Below, in pieces: positions 1 to 8,858 of a stretch of 64,000 nt of DNA. The notes beneath the pieces were generated by a model. The model was given only the letters and a program-made list of their open reading frames with translations. It ran no database searches and was not told where the DNA came from. The position numbers and the translations under genes were made by a program. How positions within the stretch are numbered: position 1 is the stretch's first letter; each line of letters opens with the position of its first letter. Source of the DNA: Miltoncostaea sp963703045 (GTDB lineage: Bacteria > Actinomycetota > Thermoleophilia > Miltoncostaeales > Miltoncostaeaceae); contig OY969782.1 of assembly GCA_963703045.1 (NCBI GenBank), positions 558,001-622,000 of the forward strand, written 5' to 3'.

Positions 1-2118
1 CTCGGGCGAGTACAGGAAGGTGACGTCGCGGCCGTGCTGCTTGGCCCAGTAGAGGGCGCCGTCGGCGAGCCGGAACAGCTCGCTCTGCTGGGGCGCCTGG
101 TCGAGGTCGCAGACCCCGGCCGATATCGAGAGCCGGCCCACCCCGGGGAACGGATCGGCCGAGATGGCCTCGCGGGCGCGGTCGGCGGCGCGCCAGGCCT
201 CCATGCCGCCCGTCTCGGGCATCAGCCATGCGAACTCGTCGCCCCCCACGCGCGCGACCAGGTCGCCGGCGCGCGCGAGGCCACCGAGGCGCCGGGCCGC
301 CTCGCGCAGCACGGCGTCGCCCATCTGATGCCCGAGGTCGTCGTTGACCCGCTTGAAGTGGTCGAGGTCGAGCAGCACGAGCGAGAAGCGGCGGTCGTGA
401 CGGGCCGCGCGCACGACCTCCTCGGCCAGCCGCTCCTGGAAGGTGCGGTGGTTCGCGAGGCCGGTCAGGTGGTCGGTGGCCGCCAGGGCGGCCAGGCGGG
501 CCCGCGCCTCGGCGTTGCTGACGGCGATGCCGACGAGCTCGGCGAAGCGGCCGAGACGCTCGACCGCGTCCGGCGCCGCCCGCTCGTGGGCGATGCCGGT
601 CACCCCGATCGCCCCCCACAGGCGCTCGCCGGCGCGCACCGGCGCGGCGACCGCCACGTCGCTCGACCCGTCGCCCCGGGCGCCGCCGTCGCGTCGCGCC
701 GGGCGCTCCGTGCGCCGCACGAGGGCGGCCAGGCCGTCGTCGTCGAGCGACTCCCGCTCGGCGAAGGCCGGGGCGGCCCCCACCACCGACCACGCGCCCA
801 CCGCGGTCGCGGTGCGGTCGTCCTCGAAGCGCACCAGGCCCCCGCCCAACGCGCCGATCAGGCGCACGGCCTCCTCGCAGACGAGGTCGAAGACCGTCTG
901 CGGATCGCCCTCGAGGGCGACGGCGGTCGCCACCCTGCGCAGGGCGCCCTGCTCGTTGGCGAGACGACGGTTCTCGGCCTCGCGACCGCGCAGCTCGACC
1001 TCGGCGGCGTGGCGTGCGGTGATGTCCAGGACGACCGCGGCGACGACCGGAGGGGTCTCCGACCCGACGAGCTGCATGCGCACCTCGACCGGGTACGTGC
1101 TGCCGTCGCGACGCCGGTGCACCGTCTCGAACTGCACCCGCTCGACGTCGCCCGTGCGCAGCGGCTCGACGATCGCCGCGAAGGCGGACGGGTCGAGCTC
1201 CGGCAGCAGGTCGAGGGGCGTCATGCGGTGCAGGTCGGCCATGGGGTAGCCGGTGTTGGTCACGGCGGCGCGGTTCACCTGCACCAGCTGCAGGGTCCGC
1301 GAGTCGAACACGTGCACCTCGTCGCGCGACTGCTCGAGGATCCGGCCCAGGCGGCTGACCATCTCCTCGCGCTGCCGGCGCTCGCCGATGTCGGCGAAGG
1401 TCGCGACGACGGCCGTCACGACGCCGTCGTCACCCATCACCGGCTCGGCGTTGACGGCGATCCAGCGCACCTCGCCGTCGGCGGTGTGCAGACCCATCAC
1501 GACGTCGTTCTGCGGCCGGCCGGTCACCGAGGCGAGCGCCGACGGGTCCTCGTGCGGCGGCATGGCGGTGCCGTCCTCGCGCACCGCGCCCCAGTCGGTC
1601 CAGTCGCGACCGACGATCTCGCCCGCCGGTACGCGCAGGATGCGCTCGGCACTGGGGTTGCACGAGACGATGCGCCCGTCCGGGCCGTGCACGACCACGC
1701 CCTCGTGGACGGCGGCGACGATCGCGCGATAGCTCTCGTCGCCGAGCGGCAGGCCCGGCGCCGACGACACCCGTCCGATCACGACCACCGTGGGGCCGTC
1801 GGGGCCCTCGGGCGTGGCCGACCGCACCGTCGCCGGCAGCGTCGTGCCGTCACGGCGCACCAGCACGGCCGGCGCCTGGCGGGCCGCCCCCGGCGGGAAG
1901 CGCCGCGAGACCGACGGGAGCATGCCGTCGACCCACCACGGGTGGGGAGGCGCCCGGCCGATGACCTCGTCGCGCGGGTAGCCGAGCATCTCGGCGAACG
2001 CCGCGCTGGCGTCGACGACCACGCCCTCGGGATCGAGCACGAGGACGCCCTCCGGGACGGCCTCGAACAGCGCCCGCGCCAACGCCCCGGCGGGCAGGTC
2101 GGTCAGACGACGCGGCAT
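1..2118 (-). CDS. PAS-PAS-PAS-GAF-GGDEF diguanylate cyclase, cut by left edge
   Basis: The frame opens at ATG 2118 and runs off the left edge after about 706 codons, so the C-terminus is missing. Three PAS-like segments (about residues 10-360) are followed by a GAF domain (about 370-525) and a GGDEF domain. The active-site motif VGGDEF is intact, with an RAGD inhibitory site five residues before it, so it should make cyclic di-GMP and be product-inhibited. Paralogues at 8.9-10.9 and 17.5-19.9 kb carry an HD-GYP domain after this point, so one may lie beyond the edge (inference). No strong ribosome site precedes the start. The signals sensed by the PAS/GAF domains cannot be read from sequence. 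Confidence 0.85.
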   Translation of the reverse strand, partial: MPRRLTDLPAGALARALFEAVPEGVLVLDPEGVVVDASAAFAEMLGYPRDEVIGRAPPHPWWVDGMLPSVSRRFPPGAARQAPAVLVRRDGTTLPATVRSATPEGPDGPTVVVIGRVSSAPGLPLGDESYRAIVAAVHEGVVVHGPDGRIVSCNPSAERILRVPAGEIVGRDWTDWGAVREDGTAMPPHEDPSALASVTGRPQNDVVMGLHTADGEVRWIAVNAEPVMGDDGVVTAVVATFADIGERRQREEMVSRLGRILEQSRDEVHVFDSRTLQLVQVNRAAVTNTGYPMADLHRMTPLDLLPELDPSAFAAIVEPLRTGDVERVQFETVHRRRDGSTYPVEVRMQLVGSETPPVVAAVVLDITARHAAEVELRGREAENRRLANEQGALRRVATAVALEGDPQTVFDLVCEEAVRLIGALGGGLVRFEDDRTATAVGAWSVVGAAPAFAERESLDDDGLAALVRRTERPARRDGGARGDGSSDVAVAAPVRAGERLWGAIGVTGIAHERAAPDAVERLGRFAELVGIAVSNAEARARLAALAATDHLTGLANHRTFQERLAEEVVRAARHDRRFSLVLLDLDHFKRVNDDLGHQMGDAVLREAARRLGGLARAGDLVARVGGDEFAWLMPETGGMEAWRAADRAREAISADPFPGVGRLSISAGVCDLDQAPQQSELFRLADGALYWAKQHGRDVTFLYSPE

Positions 2119-2161
2119 CTGGCGCACCTGGGGGCCACGACGTGACCGGCTCGACCTGTCC

Positions 2162-2506
2162 TCATCGATCTGCGGGGTTCCCCGTGCCGGACGGATCCCC
2201 TGCCTCGGCGAGGTCGGCGGCGCGGCCGAGCAGCTCCGCCACCTGCCGGGCCTGCGCGGGCGTCAGCCGCGCGTGCACCGGCCGCAGTCCCTCGCTCCAG
2301 AGCACGTCCACGTGCGGCCTGCCGCGGAAGACCGGCCCCGCCACCACCGCCTGCACCACGGCCCGGGCCCCCTGGCCGTCGCCGTAACGGACCGACTGGG
2401 GGTCGTCCGTGAGACGCACCCCGCCCTCCCACAGCACCGTGGCGTCGTCGTCGTGGCGGCCGAGGCCGTCCTCCCAGATCGATCCGCCGTCCGCCCGCTC
2501 GCTCAT
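2162..2506 (-). CDS. Hypothetical protein, 114 aa
   Basis: I do not recognise this family. It is a soluble 114-residue protein with no signal peptide or membrane segment. The middle reads as alternating beta-strand sequence (residues about 22-75), followed by an alanine-rich helix (about 82-101). ATG 2506 was chosen because a G-run lies just upstream; a longer in-frame extension would overlap the acetyltransferase gene. It follows the GNAT gene by 29 bases on the same strand and may be co-transcribed with it. Confidence 0.6.
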   Translation of the reverse strand: MSERADGGSIWEDGLGRHDDDATVLWEGGVRLTDDPQSVRYGDGQGARAVVQAVVAGPVFRGRPHVDVLWSEGLRPVHARLTPAQARQVAELLGRAADLAEAGDPSGTGNPADR

Positions 2507-2535
2507 GCGCCCCCCCCGGTGCCGGTGCGGGGATC

Positions 2536-3087
2536 CTAGTCGGCGAGATCGGCGGGCAGGAGCGAGAAGAGCGCCATGTCGATGCGCTCGGGGGTCCGGT
2601 ACCAGGCCGCGCGCAGGGTGCCCTCGCGCACGTAGCCGCAGCGCTCGGCGGCGCGGATCGACGGGACGTTGGTCAGCGCGGCCTGCAGGTCGAGCCGCTC
2701 GAGCCCGGCGACCGTGAGCGCCCATCGCGACATGAGGGCCAGCGCGCGCGCGGCCATGCCCCTCCCCCGCTCCTCCGGCCCGACCCAGTAGCCGATCTCA
2801 CCGCGCCGAGCGTCGTGACGGTCCATCGTGATGCCCACGACGCCGGCGAGGCGGTCGGCCCCGGATCCGGTGATCGCCAGGTCGATCGACTCCCCCAGCA
2901 GGCGCCGGCCCGCGGCGCTGCCGATGAAGGCCCGGGCGTCCTCCTCGGTGTACGGGCTCGGGATGCGCGTGTAGAGCTGGGTCAGCGGGTCGGCGCAGCC
3001 CGCCACCAGCGCGGGGAGGTCGCCCGCGCGGAGCGGGCGGAGGCGGACCAGGTCGTCGTGGAGGGGAGGGTCGGGCAGGGGGAGCAC
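2536..3087 (-). CDS. GNAT-family N-acetyltransferase (RimJ/RimL type)
   Basis: This 183-residue protein has the layout of the RimJ/RimL-like GNAT acetyltransferases, which move an acetyl group from acetyl-CoA to an amine. The N-terminal VRLRPLRAGDLPAL strand-helix start is typical. The acetyl-CoA loop is GPEERGRGMAARAL at about residues 125-138. The C-terminal NVPSIRAAERCGYVREG segment is the usual N-x-x-S-x-x-x-x-x-x-x-G-Y signature. The start is GTG 3087. The substrate cannot be predicted; relatives acetylate ribosomal proteins, antibiotics or small amines. Confidence 0.85.
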   Translation of the reverse strand: MLPLPDPPLHDDLVRLRPLRAGDLPALVAGCADPLTQLYTRIPSPYTEEDARAFIGSAAGRRLLGESIDLAITGSGADRLAGVVGITMDRHDARRGEIGYWVGPEERGRGMAARALALMSRWALTVAGLERLDLQAALTNVPSIRAAERCGYVREGTLRAAWYRTPERIDMALFSLLPADLAD

Positions 3088-3101
3088 GACGCCGCCGCCG
3101 G

Positions 3102-3827
3102 TCAGCGTCTGATGACGACCGGCGTGCCGGGTCGGATGATCCGCGAGAGGCGCACGATGTCGCGGTTGTGCATCCGGATGCAGCCGTTACTCGCCTTCGT
3201 GCCGATCAGCTCCGGCCGGCTGGTGCCGTGCACGGCCACGCGGCCGTCACCGCCCGCGAACTCGTTGAGCGTCTCCGAGAAGCCCGTCAGCGGCAGCACG
3301 AAGGGCCCCAGGAAGGCGCCCGGCAGACCGGTGCGCACGACCTCCGCGACCGCGAACGAGCCGATCGGCGTCGGCGTGGCCGACCGGCCCACCGCGACGC
3401 GCGCCGAGATGATGCGCCGCCCCCGTCGCGTCACGGTGAGGCGACGCGAGCTCAGGTCGATGGTGATCCGCAGCGCCGTGGTGCGCAGGCGCACCACGTC
3501 GGCCGGGATCCACCCCCGGGTGCCGTTCGGGCGCTTCGGCAGCAGCACCTCGACCCACCGGTCCCCGTCGATGACGACCGTGCGGGTCACGAGGAGTTCG
3601 GTCGGGCCGTTCGCGAACGGCGCGACGGGCTGCACGACGGCGACGCGGGCGGCGTTGCGCCGCGGCGCGCGCCGGGCGGTCACGGGCGCCAGCACCCGCC
3701 CGACCCACGCCTTCGCCCGGGTGGGCGCGGCGGGCTCGGATGAGGGGGCGGCCGCGGCTCCGCCGGCGGCCGCGAGGGCCAGTCCGACGCAGATGGCCAC
3801 CGCGACGAGGAGGCGGCGGACGTTCAT
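3102..3827 (-). CDS. Secreted L,D-transpeptidase (YkuD) with SH3-like domain
   Basis: The protein cross-links peptidoglycan stem peptides outside the membrane. An N-terminal signal peptide (about residues 1-27, hydrophobic core LLVAVAICVGLAL) is followed by an SH3-like region (about 50-125). The YkuD catalytic domain (about 128-241) carries HGT at the first motif and SNGCIRMHN with the nucleophilic cysteine. On the minus strand a TAGCGT -10 element ends 7 bases before the ATG, so transcription probably begins at the start codon (leaderless). That -10 overlaps the TAG stop of the preceding methyltransferase gene. A second transpeptidase lies at 6.0-7.1 kb. Confidence 0.92.
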   Translation of the reverse strand: MNVRRLLVAVAICVGLALAAAGGAAAAPSSEPAAPTRAKAWVGRVLAPVTARRAPRRNAARVAVVQPVAPFANGPTELLVTRTVVIDGDRWVEVLLPKRPNGTRGWIPADVVRLRTTALRITIDLSSRRLTVTRRGRRIISARVAVGRSATPTPIGSFAVAEVVRTGLPGAFLGPFVLPLTGFSETLNEFAGGDGRVAVHGTSRPELIGTKASNGCIRMHNRDIVRLSRIIRPGTPVVIRR

Positions 3828-3837
3828 GACGCCAACG

Positions 3838-4626
3838 CTATCGGCGCGGGCGTCGCAGACCCAAGATCAGGGGCACCTCGGCGACGACGACCACCGACCG
3901 CAGCGCGATGGCGTCTCCCTCGAGGACCTGACGCACCCGCAGGGCGGGGTTCCGCTCGGTTGCGTCGAGGGCGAGCTCCCGCGTGAGCCGCAGGGCGCCG
4001 CGGGGCCCGGCCTCGCGCATGAGGTCCTTCTGCTCGGGCATGTCGAGGCGCGCGACCAGCGAGCCCACGATCACCAGGCCCGCGCGCTCGGCCTCGGCGC
4101 GCCACCCGGACTCGTCGAGCGCGCGCAGACCGGCGTCGGCGATGCGCGCGATGGCCGACGGGGCGGCGTCGGCGGCGGGCGCGAGCTCGTGCAGCACGAG
4201 GCGGCCGCCGGAGCGCAGCAGCCGGGCCGCCTCGCCCAGCACGGCGGAGCGGGCCGGACCGTCGAGCGTGCTCAGCAGACCGTCGACGACGACGATCGAC
4301 GCCTCCGCGTCGGGCAACCCGGTCGCGTCGACCGGGGCCTCCCGCACCTCGCGCCCCGCGCCGCCGAAGGCGCGGCGCAGGTGGCCGGCGGCGAGCGGGT
4401 CGGGCTCCACCCCGGTCCACGTCCGCGGCCGCGCGGCCAGCAGGGCCCGCGAGGTGAGCCCGAGTCCGGGTGCCAACTCGACGATCCGGTCGCCCTCGCC
4501 GACGCCGGCCCCCTCCATCGCCCGCCGCACCATGGCCTCGCCCCCGGGGCGCACCACGCCCGAGACGATCCTCCGCGCCAGCGACCACGGCACGGCCACG
4601 GGCTCCTGATGGACCTGCGTGGTCAT
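3838..4626 (-). CDS. Class I SAM-dependent methyltransferase
   Basis: This 262-residue protein has a Rossmann methyltransferase fold. Motif I is VELAPGLG at about residue 44, an acidic residue follows in VEPD, and post-I motifs IVVVDGLLSTL and LLRSGGRLVLHE are present. ATG 4626 is chosen because GAGGAGG sits 5-7 bases upstream; the open frame extends further but into unrelated antisense sequence. Its substrate is unknown. It directly precedes the L,D-transpeptidase gene, with 10 bases between them. Confidence 0.8.
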   Translation of the reverse strand: MTTQVHQEPVAVPWSLARRIVSGVVRPGGEAMVRRAMEGAGVGEGDRIVELAPGLGLTSRALLAARPRTWTGVEPDPLAAGHLRRAFGGAGREVREAPVDATGLPDAEASIVVVDGLLSTLDGPARSAVLGEAARLLRSGGRLVLHELAPAADAAPSAIARIADAGLRALDESGWRAEAERAGLVIVGSLVARLDMPEQKDLMREAGPRGALRLTRELALDATERNPALRVRQVLEGDAIALRSVVVVAEVPLILGLRRPRR

Positions 4627-4690
4627 GTGCCTCCTCGGCGCGTCGCGGACCCGGGTATCGAAGCAGCCGGGGGGGACGAATCCAAGGCGC

Positions 4691-5950
4691 TCACGGCCGG
4701 AGCGTGACGGCCCGCACCCCCCCGCGGGGACCGGCCTCGATCCAGACGGCGAGACCGCCGCCCGAGCCGTCGGCGGCGACGACGGGCGCGGCCGGGGTGC
4801 GGCCCGGCGAGACCCGCGCGATGCGCCAGCGGGCGTCGCCCCGGGCGAGCGCCGCGGCCCCGCCCCCGCCGATCCCGCCCGCGTCGTCACGGCGCCAGCC
4901 GACGAGGGCGGAGCCGTCGCCGTCGACCGCCGCGCTCCCGGCGAGGAGCGTGCACTCGCAGGTGCGCCGCGGAACCACCGTCGTCGCCCGCCAGCCGCCC
5001 CGGGCACCGCGGCGGATGGCCGCCTCGATCCCCTGCGGCTCGCCGGTCTCGTCCAGGCTCCACGCCACGACCGCGTCCCCGCGGTCGTTGAGCGCCGCCA
5101 CCGGCCGCAGACCGATGCCGAGGTCCTCGGAGGCGCCCCAGCTCGTCGTGCGGGACGGGCGGCCCGACCCGAGCACCACCGACGTGCCGCCGGGCAGGGC
5201 CGCGCTCCAGGCCCCGAGCGCGTCGCCGGCGCCGTTGACCGCGGCGGCCGGGGCGCCGGCGTCCCGCGACAGCTCGACCGGGCTCTCGAACGCCCCCGCG
5301 ACGGTGCGGGCGGCCCGCGTGCCGGCCTCCTCGGTCCAGGCCACCATCGCCCCGGCGCGGCTGAGCGCGATCGCGGGCGGCGCCGGTCCGGGGGTGGTGA
5401 TGCGGGGCGAGCGGATCGTCCAGCCCGCGCGGGCCGAGGCGCGGGCCGCGACCCGCACCGCGAACGGGCCGCCGGCCCCCTCGCTCCAGATCACGCGGGG
5501 GCGGCCGGAGCGGTCGATGGCGACCCCGGTCTCCTGCACCGGGCCGCGCGCGTCCGCCACGCCGGCGACGACCCAGTCGCCCGCCGCGCCGCGGCGCACC
5601 GCGGCGACCAGGCGGCGTCCGGCCACCCAGACCACGACCGCGTCGCCGCGGGCGTTGAGGGCGACCTGCGGTGCGTCGGCCCCGGGCGGCGAGAGGGCCA
5701 GGGGCGCGCCCCAGCGGGAGGCGGGATCGGCACGGACGGCGACGTGCACCCGGGCACGGCCCCGGGTGCCGGCGGGGGCGCGCACCCACACGGCCAGCGC
5801 GCGGCCGCCGTCGGCCGCCACCCGGGGGACGGCGTAGGCGGCACCGTCGCGCGGCGTCAGCACCGCCGGGGGCGACCAGTCCGCGTGGGCGGTGGCCGGG
5901 GCGAGCGCGACGAGCGCCGACCCGGCGAAGGCGACTGCCCGCATCCGCAT
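4691..5950 (-). CDS. Secreted repeat protein with GDAVVAW-type beta repeats
   Basis: A signal peptide (about residues 1-23, ending ATAHA) precedes about 395 residues of repeated beta units, each closing with a motif such as GRALAVW, GDAVVVW, GDALGAW or GDAVVAW at roughly 45-60 residue spacing. This pattern suggests a secreted beta-propeller-like fold; similar hypothetical proteins are common in Thermoleophilia (recollection, not checked). No catalytic motif is visible. A TACCGT -10 element ends 7 bases before ATG 5950 with no ribosome site, so the message is probably leaderless. Two in-frame ATGs (5950 and 5944) are possible. Confidence 0.7.
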   Translation of the reverse strand: MRMRAVAFAGSALVALAPATAHADWSPPAVLTPRDGAAYAVPRVAADGGRALAVWVRAPAGTRGRARVHVAVRADPASRWGAPLALSPPGADAPQVALNARGDAVVVWVAGRRLVAAVRRGAAGDWVVAGVADARGPVQETGVAIDRSGRPRVIWSEGAGGPFAVRVAARASARAGWTIRSPRITTPGPAPPAIALSRAGAMVAWTEEAGTRAARTVAGAFESPVELSRDAGAPAAAVNGAGDALGAWSAALPGGTSVVLGSGRPSRTTSWGASEDLGIGLRPVAALNDRGDAVVAWSLDETGEPQGIEAAIRRGARGGWRATTVVPRRTCECTLLAGSAAVDGDGSALVGWRRDDAGGIGGGGAAALARGDARWRIARVSPGRTPAAPVVAADGSGGGLAVWIEAGPRGGVRAVTLRP

Positions 5951-6033
5951 CCGGGCGACGGTACCACCTGCCCCCCGCCCGCCCGCCCGGCCGGGTCCGG
6001 TCCGCCACGGGACCGACCCGGCCGGCGCCGCGG

Positions 6034-7056
6034 TCACGCCAGGTTCACCACCGGGGTGCCCACGGGCACGCGGTCCCAGAGCCAGAGGATGTTGGCGTTG
6101 TAGTTGCGGGTGCAGCCGTGCGAGTAGTAGCGCGTGGCGTGCGCCAGCAGGTACTCCTGATCGGTCCCGTGGATCCCGTAGCCGCGGTGGTACCAGAGCA
6201 CGCGCGGGCCGAAGGCGGCACGCGGCCCGGCCGTCTTGGAGTAGACGCGGTAGCTGCCGACGGGCGTGGGCGTGGCGGGCGCGCCGAAGACGACCGGGAA
6301 CACCCGGCGCAGCCGGCCCCGCTGGTAGTAGTAGAGCCGGAACTCCGAGATCTTCTGCACGAGGTAGTGCTCGGCCGAGGCCGGCACGCCGTGGGGGTTC
6401 GAGCCGGCGACGCTCATGCGGCCGGTCGTCGCCGACCCCCCCGAGTCGCGCCCCGGGCGCGCGGCGGCCGACAGGCGGAACCGCCAGACGCCCCCGGCGG
6501 GCGGCGTGAAGGTGGCGCGCACGCGCCCGGCGCGCACCGGCACCCGCGCGATGACGCGGAACGGACCGCCGTCGACCGAGCCCTCGAGGGCCACCCGCTC
6601 CCCCCGCGTGGACGCCGGCACGGCCCCGCGCGCCGTGAACGGGCGGCCCGCGATGCTCTCGAGCGGGGCGGCGGCGACCGCGAGGCTCACCCGCCGCCGG
6701 ACCGACACGAACCGGCGGCGGCTCGACGACACGGTGCCGTCGGCCGCGGTGACGCTCGCGCGCAGGTTGCCCGGGCCGGAGACGCGGAGCCGGGTCGCGA
6801 AGCGCCCGTCGGGACCGCTGCGGACGGTCGCGACCGGCACCCAGGCGTCGTCCCGAAGGCGCTCCACCACGACGGGCACGGCGGCGGCGGGCGCGACGCG
6901 GCCCTCTATCCGAGCCCGTTCGCCGGCGAGCACCGAGGGTGGCGCGCCGAAGGCCGACACGTGCACGCCCGCCGGGGCCTGGGCGGCCCCGGTGCCCGGC
7001 ACGGCGAGCGCCACCACGGCGCCCGCGAGGATGGCCTGACGTGATGTGAGCCGCAT
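6034..7056 (-). CDS. Secreted L,D-transpeptidase (YkuD) with Ig-like repeats
   Basis: This 340-residue exported protein starts with a signal peptide (AILAGAVVALAVPGTGAAQA). Two Ig-like or carbohydrate-binding-like beta domains (about residues 30-205) follow. The C-terminal YkuD domain has GIHGTD and SHGCTRNYNANI, giving the catalytic histidine and cysteine. The cysteine motif reads HGCTR instead of the commoner HGCIR or HGCVR. ATG 7056 has a GGGAGAGG ribosome site. Its role is 3-3 cross-linking of peptidoglycan or attachment of proteins to it. Confidence 0.9.
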   Translation of the reverse strand: MRLTSRQAILAGAVVALAVPGTGAAQAPAGVHVSAFGAPPSVLAGERARIEGRVAPAAAVPVVVERLRDDAWVPVATVRSGPDGRFATRLRVSGPGNLRASVTAADGTVSSSRRRFVSVRRRVSLAVAAAPLESIAGRPFTARGAVPASTRGERVALEGSVDGGPFRVIARVPVRAGRVRATFTPPAGGVWRFRLSAAARPGRDSGGSATTGRMSVAGSNPHGVPASAEHYLVQKISEFRLYYYQRGRLRRVFPVVFGAPATPTPVGSYRVYSKTAGPRAAFGPRVLWYHRGYGIHGTDQEYLLAHATRYYSHGCTRNYNANILWLWDRVPVGTPVVNLA

Positions 7057-7130
7057 GCGCCTCTCCCGGTCGGTCTGCTCTCCAGCGCCTCTTCGACATC
7101 GGGGACCGAATCCTTAGCTACCGTAGGGGC

Positions 7131-7415
7131 GTGTCCGACGAGGCGAGCATCCGGCTCTTCGCGGCGACCAGCGGGTGGGAGGGGCCGTTCCAGCACGAGC
7201 AGGTGCTGGTGGCCGCCCACGGCGCCGACGAGGCGCGCCTGCTGGCCGAGGGGGCGTTCGCCGACGTCGCCCAGCCGGTGTGCCGGGCCAAGATGCGCAT
7301 CCGCGACCTCGGGCCGGTCGCGACCGGCGTCGTGGCGGGTCCGCTGCGTGCCGGCGAGTCGCTCGCGGCCGGCGGCGCGCCCGTCGATCGGCGCTGCGGG
7401 GTCGAGCCGGCCTGA
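7131..7415 (+). CDS. Hypothetical protein, 94 aa
   Basis: I do not recognise this small soluble protein. It shows no signal peptide, membrane segment or metal motif. Initiation is at GTG 7131. A TACCGT -10-like element ends 6 bases upstream and there is no ribosome site (only AGGGGC directly before the GTG), so it is probably leaderless. It is divergent from the transpeptidase gene at 7056 and may share a promoter region with it. Confidence 0.6.
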   Translation: MSDEASIRLFAATSGWEGPFQHEQVLVAAHGADEARLLAEGAFADVAQPVCRAKMRIRDLGPVATGVVAGPLRAGESLAAGGAPVDRRCGVEPA

Positions 7416-7432
7416 TCCGGCCCGCGAGGCCG

Positions 7433-7648
7433 TCAGATCCCGGGGCCGCCCGCGGCCGGCGGATCGGACGCCGGGAACGACTCCATGGACGCCTCGTCGA
7501 CGGGGTCGGGCGGCTCGGGCGGGGCGCCCGCGCGCACCCGGCGCAGCGCCAGGGCGACGCGCTCGCGTCGCACCGCGGCCGCGGCGGCGCAGCAGGCCGC
7601 GCCCACCACCCCGGCCGCCAGCACGAGCGTCCGTCGGTCCCCCTGCAT
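7433..7648 (-). CDS. Small membrane-anchored protein with ESFPASDPPA motif
   Basis: The 71-residue protein has one N-terminal membrane helix (about residues 7-25), a basic stretch and the C-terminal motif VDEASMESFPASDPPA. That motif recurs in many uncharacterised small bacterial proteins. ATG 7648 has a good GAGAGGAG ribosome site 4 bases upstream. It is convergent with the gene at 7131 and divergent from the diguanylate cyclase at 7842. The function is unknown. Confidence 0.7.
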   Translation of the reverse strand: MQGDRRTLVLAAGVVGAACCAAAAAVRRERVALALRRVRAGAPPEPPDPVDEASMESFPASDPPAAGGPGI

Positions 7649-7841
7649 CGCGCTCCTCTCGCCCCGCGTTCACCGACTATCGAATCGCTACCGACCCGCA
7701 TCTGCAAGCGGGATCGCACCGACCGCGTGTCACGCCCCGTCTCCGCTCTGAGCGGGCTCGATCGTCGCACGGGGGGGTGACGGACGGCGAGGGGTCGCGC
7801 AGACTGCCGGCGCGAATGGCGCAGGCGGAGGCGGAGGCGCG

Positions 7842-8858
7842 GTGGGCACAGGGCTCCTCGGAGCGGAGGGCACGGGGGTGGGACGGGGCGGAGCCGTGCG
7901 CGGCACCGCGCCCGGGCATCGCGACCGCGCGGCGCTGGGGGCGGCCATCCGCGGGCTCGCCGACGCGCCCGATTTCGCGGCCGCCGCCGGGCTGATCGGT
8001 GGGTGCGCCGCCGGGCTGCTCGGCGCCGATCGCGCCATCGTCGTGCGCATCGACGGCGGCGACCCGGTCGTCGCGTCCGCCTCGGGCCGGGGCGCGCCGG
8101 CGCGGGGCCAGGCCATGTTGGCGACGGGCACCCTCGCCGCGGCGATGGGGCTCGGCCGCGCCCAGGCGAGCAGCCGGGCGGGCATCGCCGAGGTGGCCGC
8201 GCCGATCGTGCTGCGGGAGTCGGTCTGGGGAGCGCTGCTGCTGTCCGGGCCGGCCGTCGCGCTGCCGTCGCACCCGGCGGAGCGCCTGGCGCCCTTCGCC
8301 GATCTGCTCTCGCTCGCGGCCGCCACCGACGAGACGCGGGCGCGCCTCGCGTCGCTGGCCGGCACCGACGCGCTGACCGGACTCGGCAACCGCCGTGCGT
8401 TCGACGACCTCCTCGCGCTCGAGGTGGGCCGCGCGCGCCGGTACGGCGATCCCCTCTCCCTCGTGCTGCTCGACATCGACCACTTCAAGACCGTCAACGA
8501 CCGCTTCGGCCACCAGTTCGGCGACGCCGTCCTGATCGAGGTCGGGCGGCGCCTCGTCGCCGTCGCGCGCCGGGGCGAGGCGATCGCGCGCATCGGTGGC
8601 GAGGAGTTCGCCTGGCTGCTGCCGCGCACCCCGGGCGAGGGTGCCGAGATCGTGGCGCGCCGCGCTCTCGCCGCGATCGCCGGGAGCGCGTTCGGCGAGG
8701 CCGGCCGGCTGACGGTGTCGGGGGGCGTCTGCGAGCTGGCCGACGCGGGCGACGGCGCCGAGATGATGCGCCTGGCCGACCTGATGCTCTACCGGGCGAA
8801 GGCCGACGGCCGCGACGCCGTGCGCCGCTTCACGACGGCCGGGGCGCCCTCGGGCTAG
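7842..8858 (+). CDS. GAF-GGDEF diguanylate cyclase
   Basis: This 338-residue soluble protein has a GAF domain (about residues 25-165) followed by a GGDEF domain (about 170-330). The domain contains DALTGLGNRRAF, LLDIDHFKTVND and the active-site form IGGEEF, so cyclic di-GMP synthesis is expected. The inhibitory site is RRGE rather than RxxD, so product inhibition may be weak. The start is GTG 7842 behind a GGAGGCG stretch. Its TAG stop and that of the opposite gene share the bases CTAG at 8855-8858. Confidence 0.88.
   Translation: MGTGLLGAEGTGVGRGGAVRGTAPGHRDRAALGAAIRGLADAPDFAAAAGLIGGCAAGLLGADRAIVVRIDGGDPVVASASGRGAPARGQAMLATGTLAAAMGLGRAQASSRAGIAEVAAPIVLRESVWGALLLSGPAVALPSHPAERLAPFADLLSLAAATDETRARLASLAGTDALTGLGNRRAFDDLLALEVGRARRYGDPLSLVLLDIDHFKTVNDRFGHQFGDAVLIEVGRRLVAVARRGEAIARIGGEEFAWLLPRTPGEGAEIVARRALAAIAGSAFGEAGRLTVSGGVCELADAGDGAEMMRLADLMLYRAKADGRDAVRRFTTAGAPSG

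Noticed and set aside
34..2145. A 703-codon open frame on the plus strand
   Set aside because: It is antisense to the PAS/GAF/GGDEF gene, is composed of low-complexity Arg/Ala/Gly/His sequence and has no family motif. It is a GC-rich shadow frame.
4691..7099. An 802-codon minus-strand frame suggesting a giant secreted protein
   Set aside because: The upstream half lies in the wrong frame of the L,D-transpeptidase gene. A signal peptide at 5950 marks the real start.
8855..8858. Stop codons of two convergent genes sharing CTAG as a special regulatory signal
   Set aside because: CTA/TAG complementarity makes such four-base convergent overlaps easy to arise; no further structure surrounds it.
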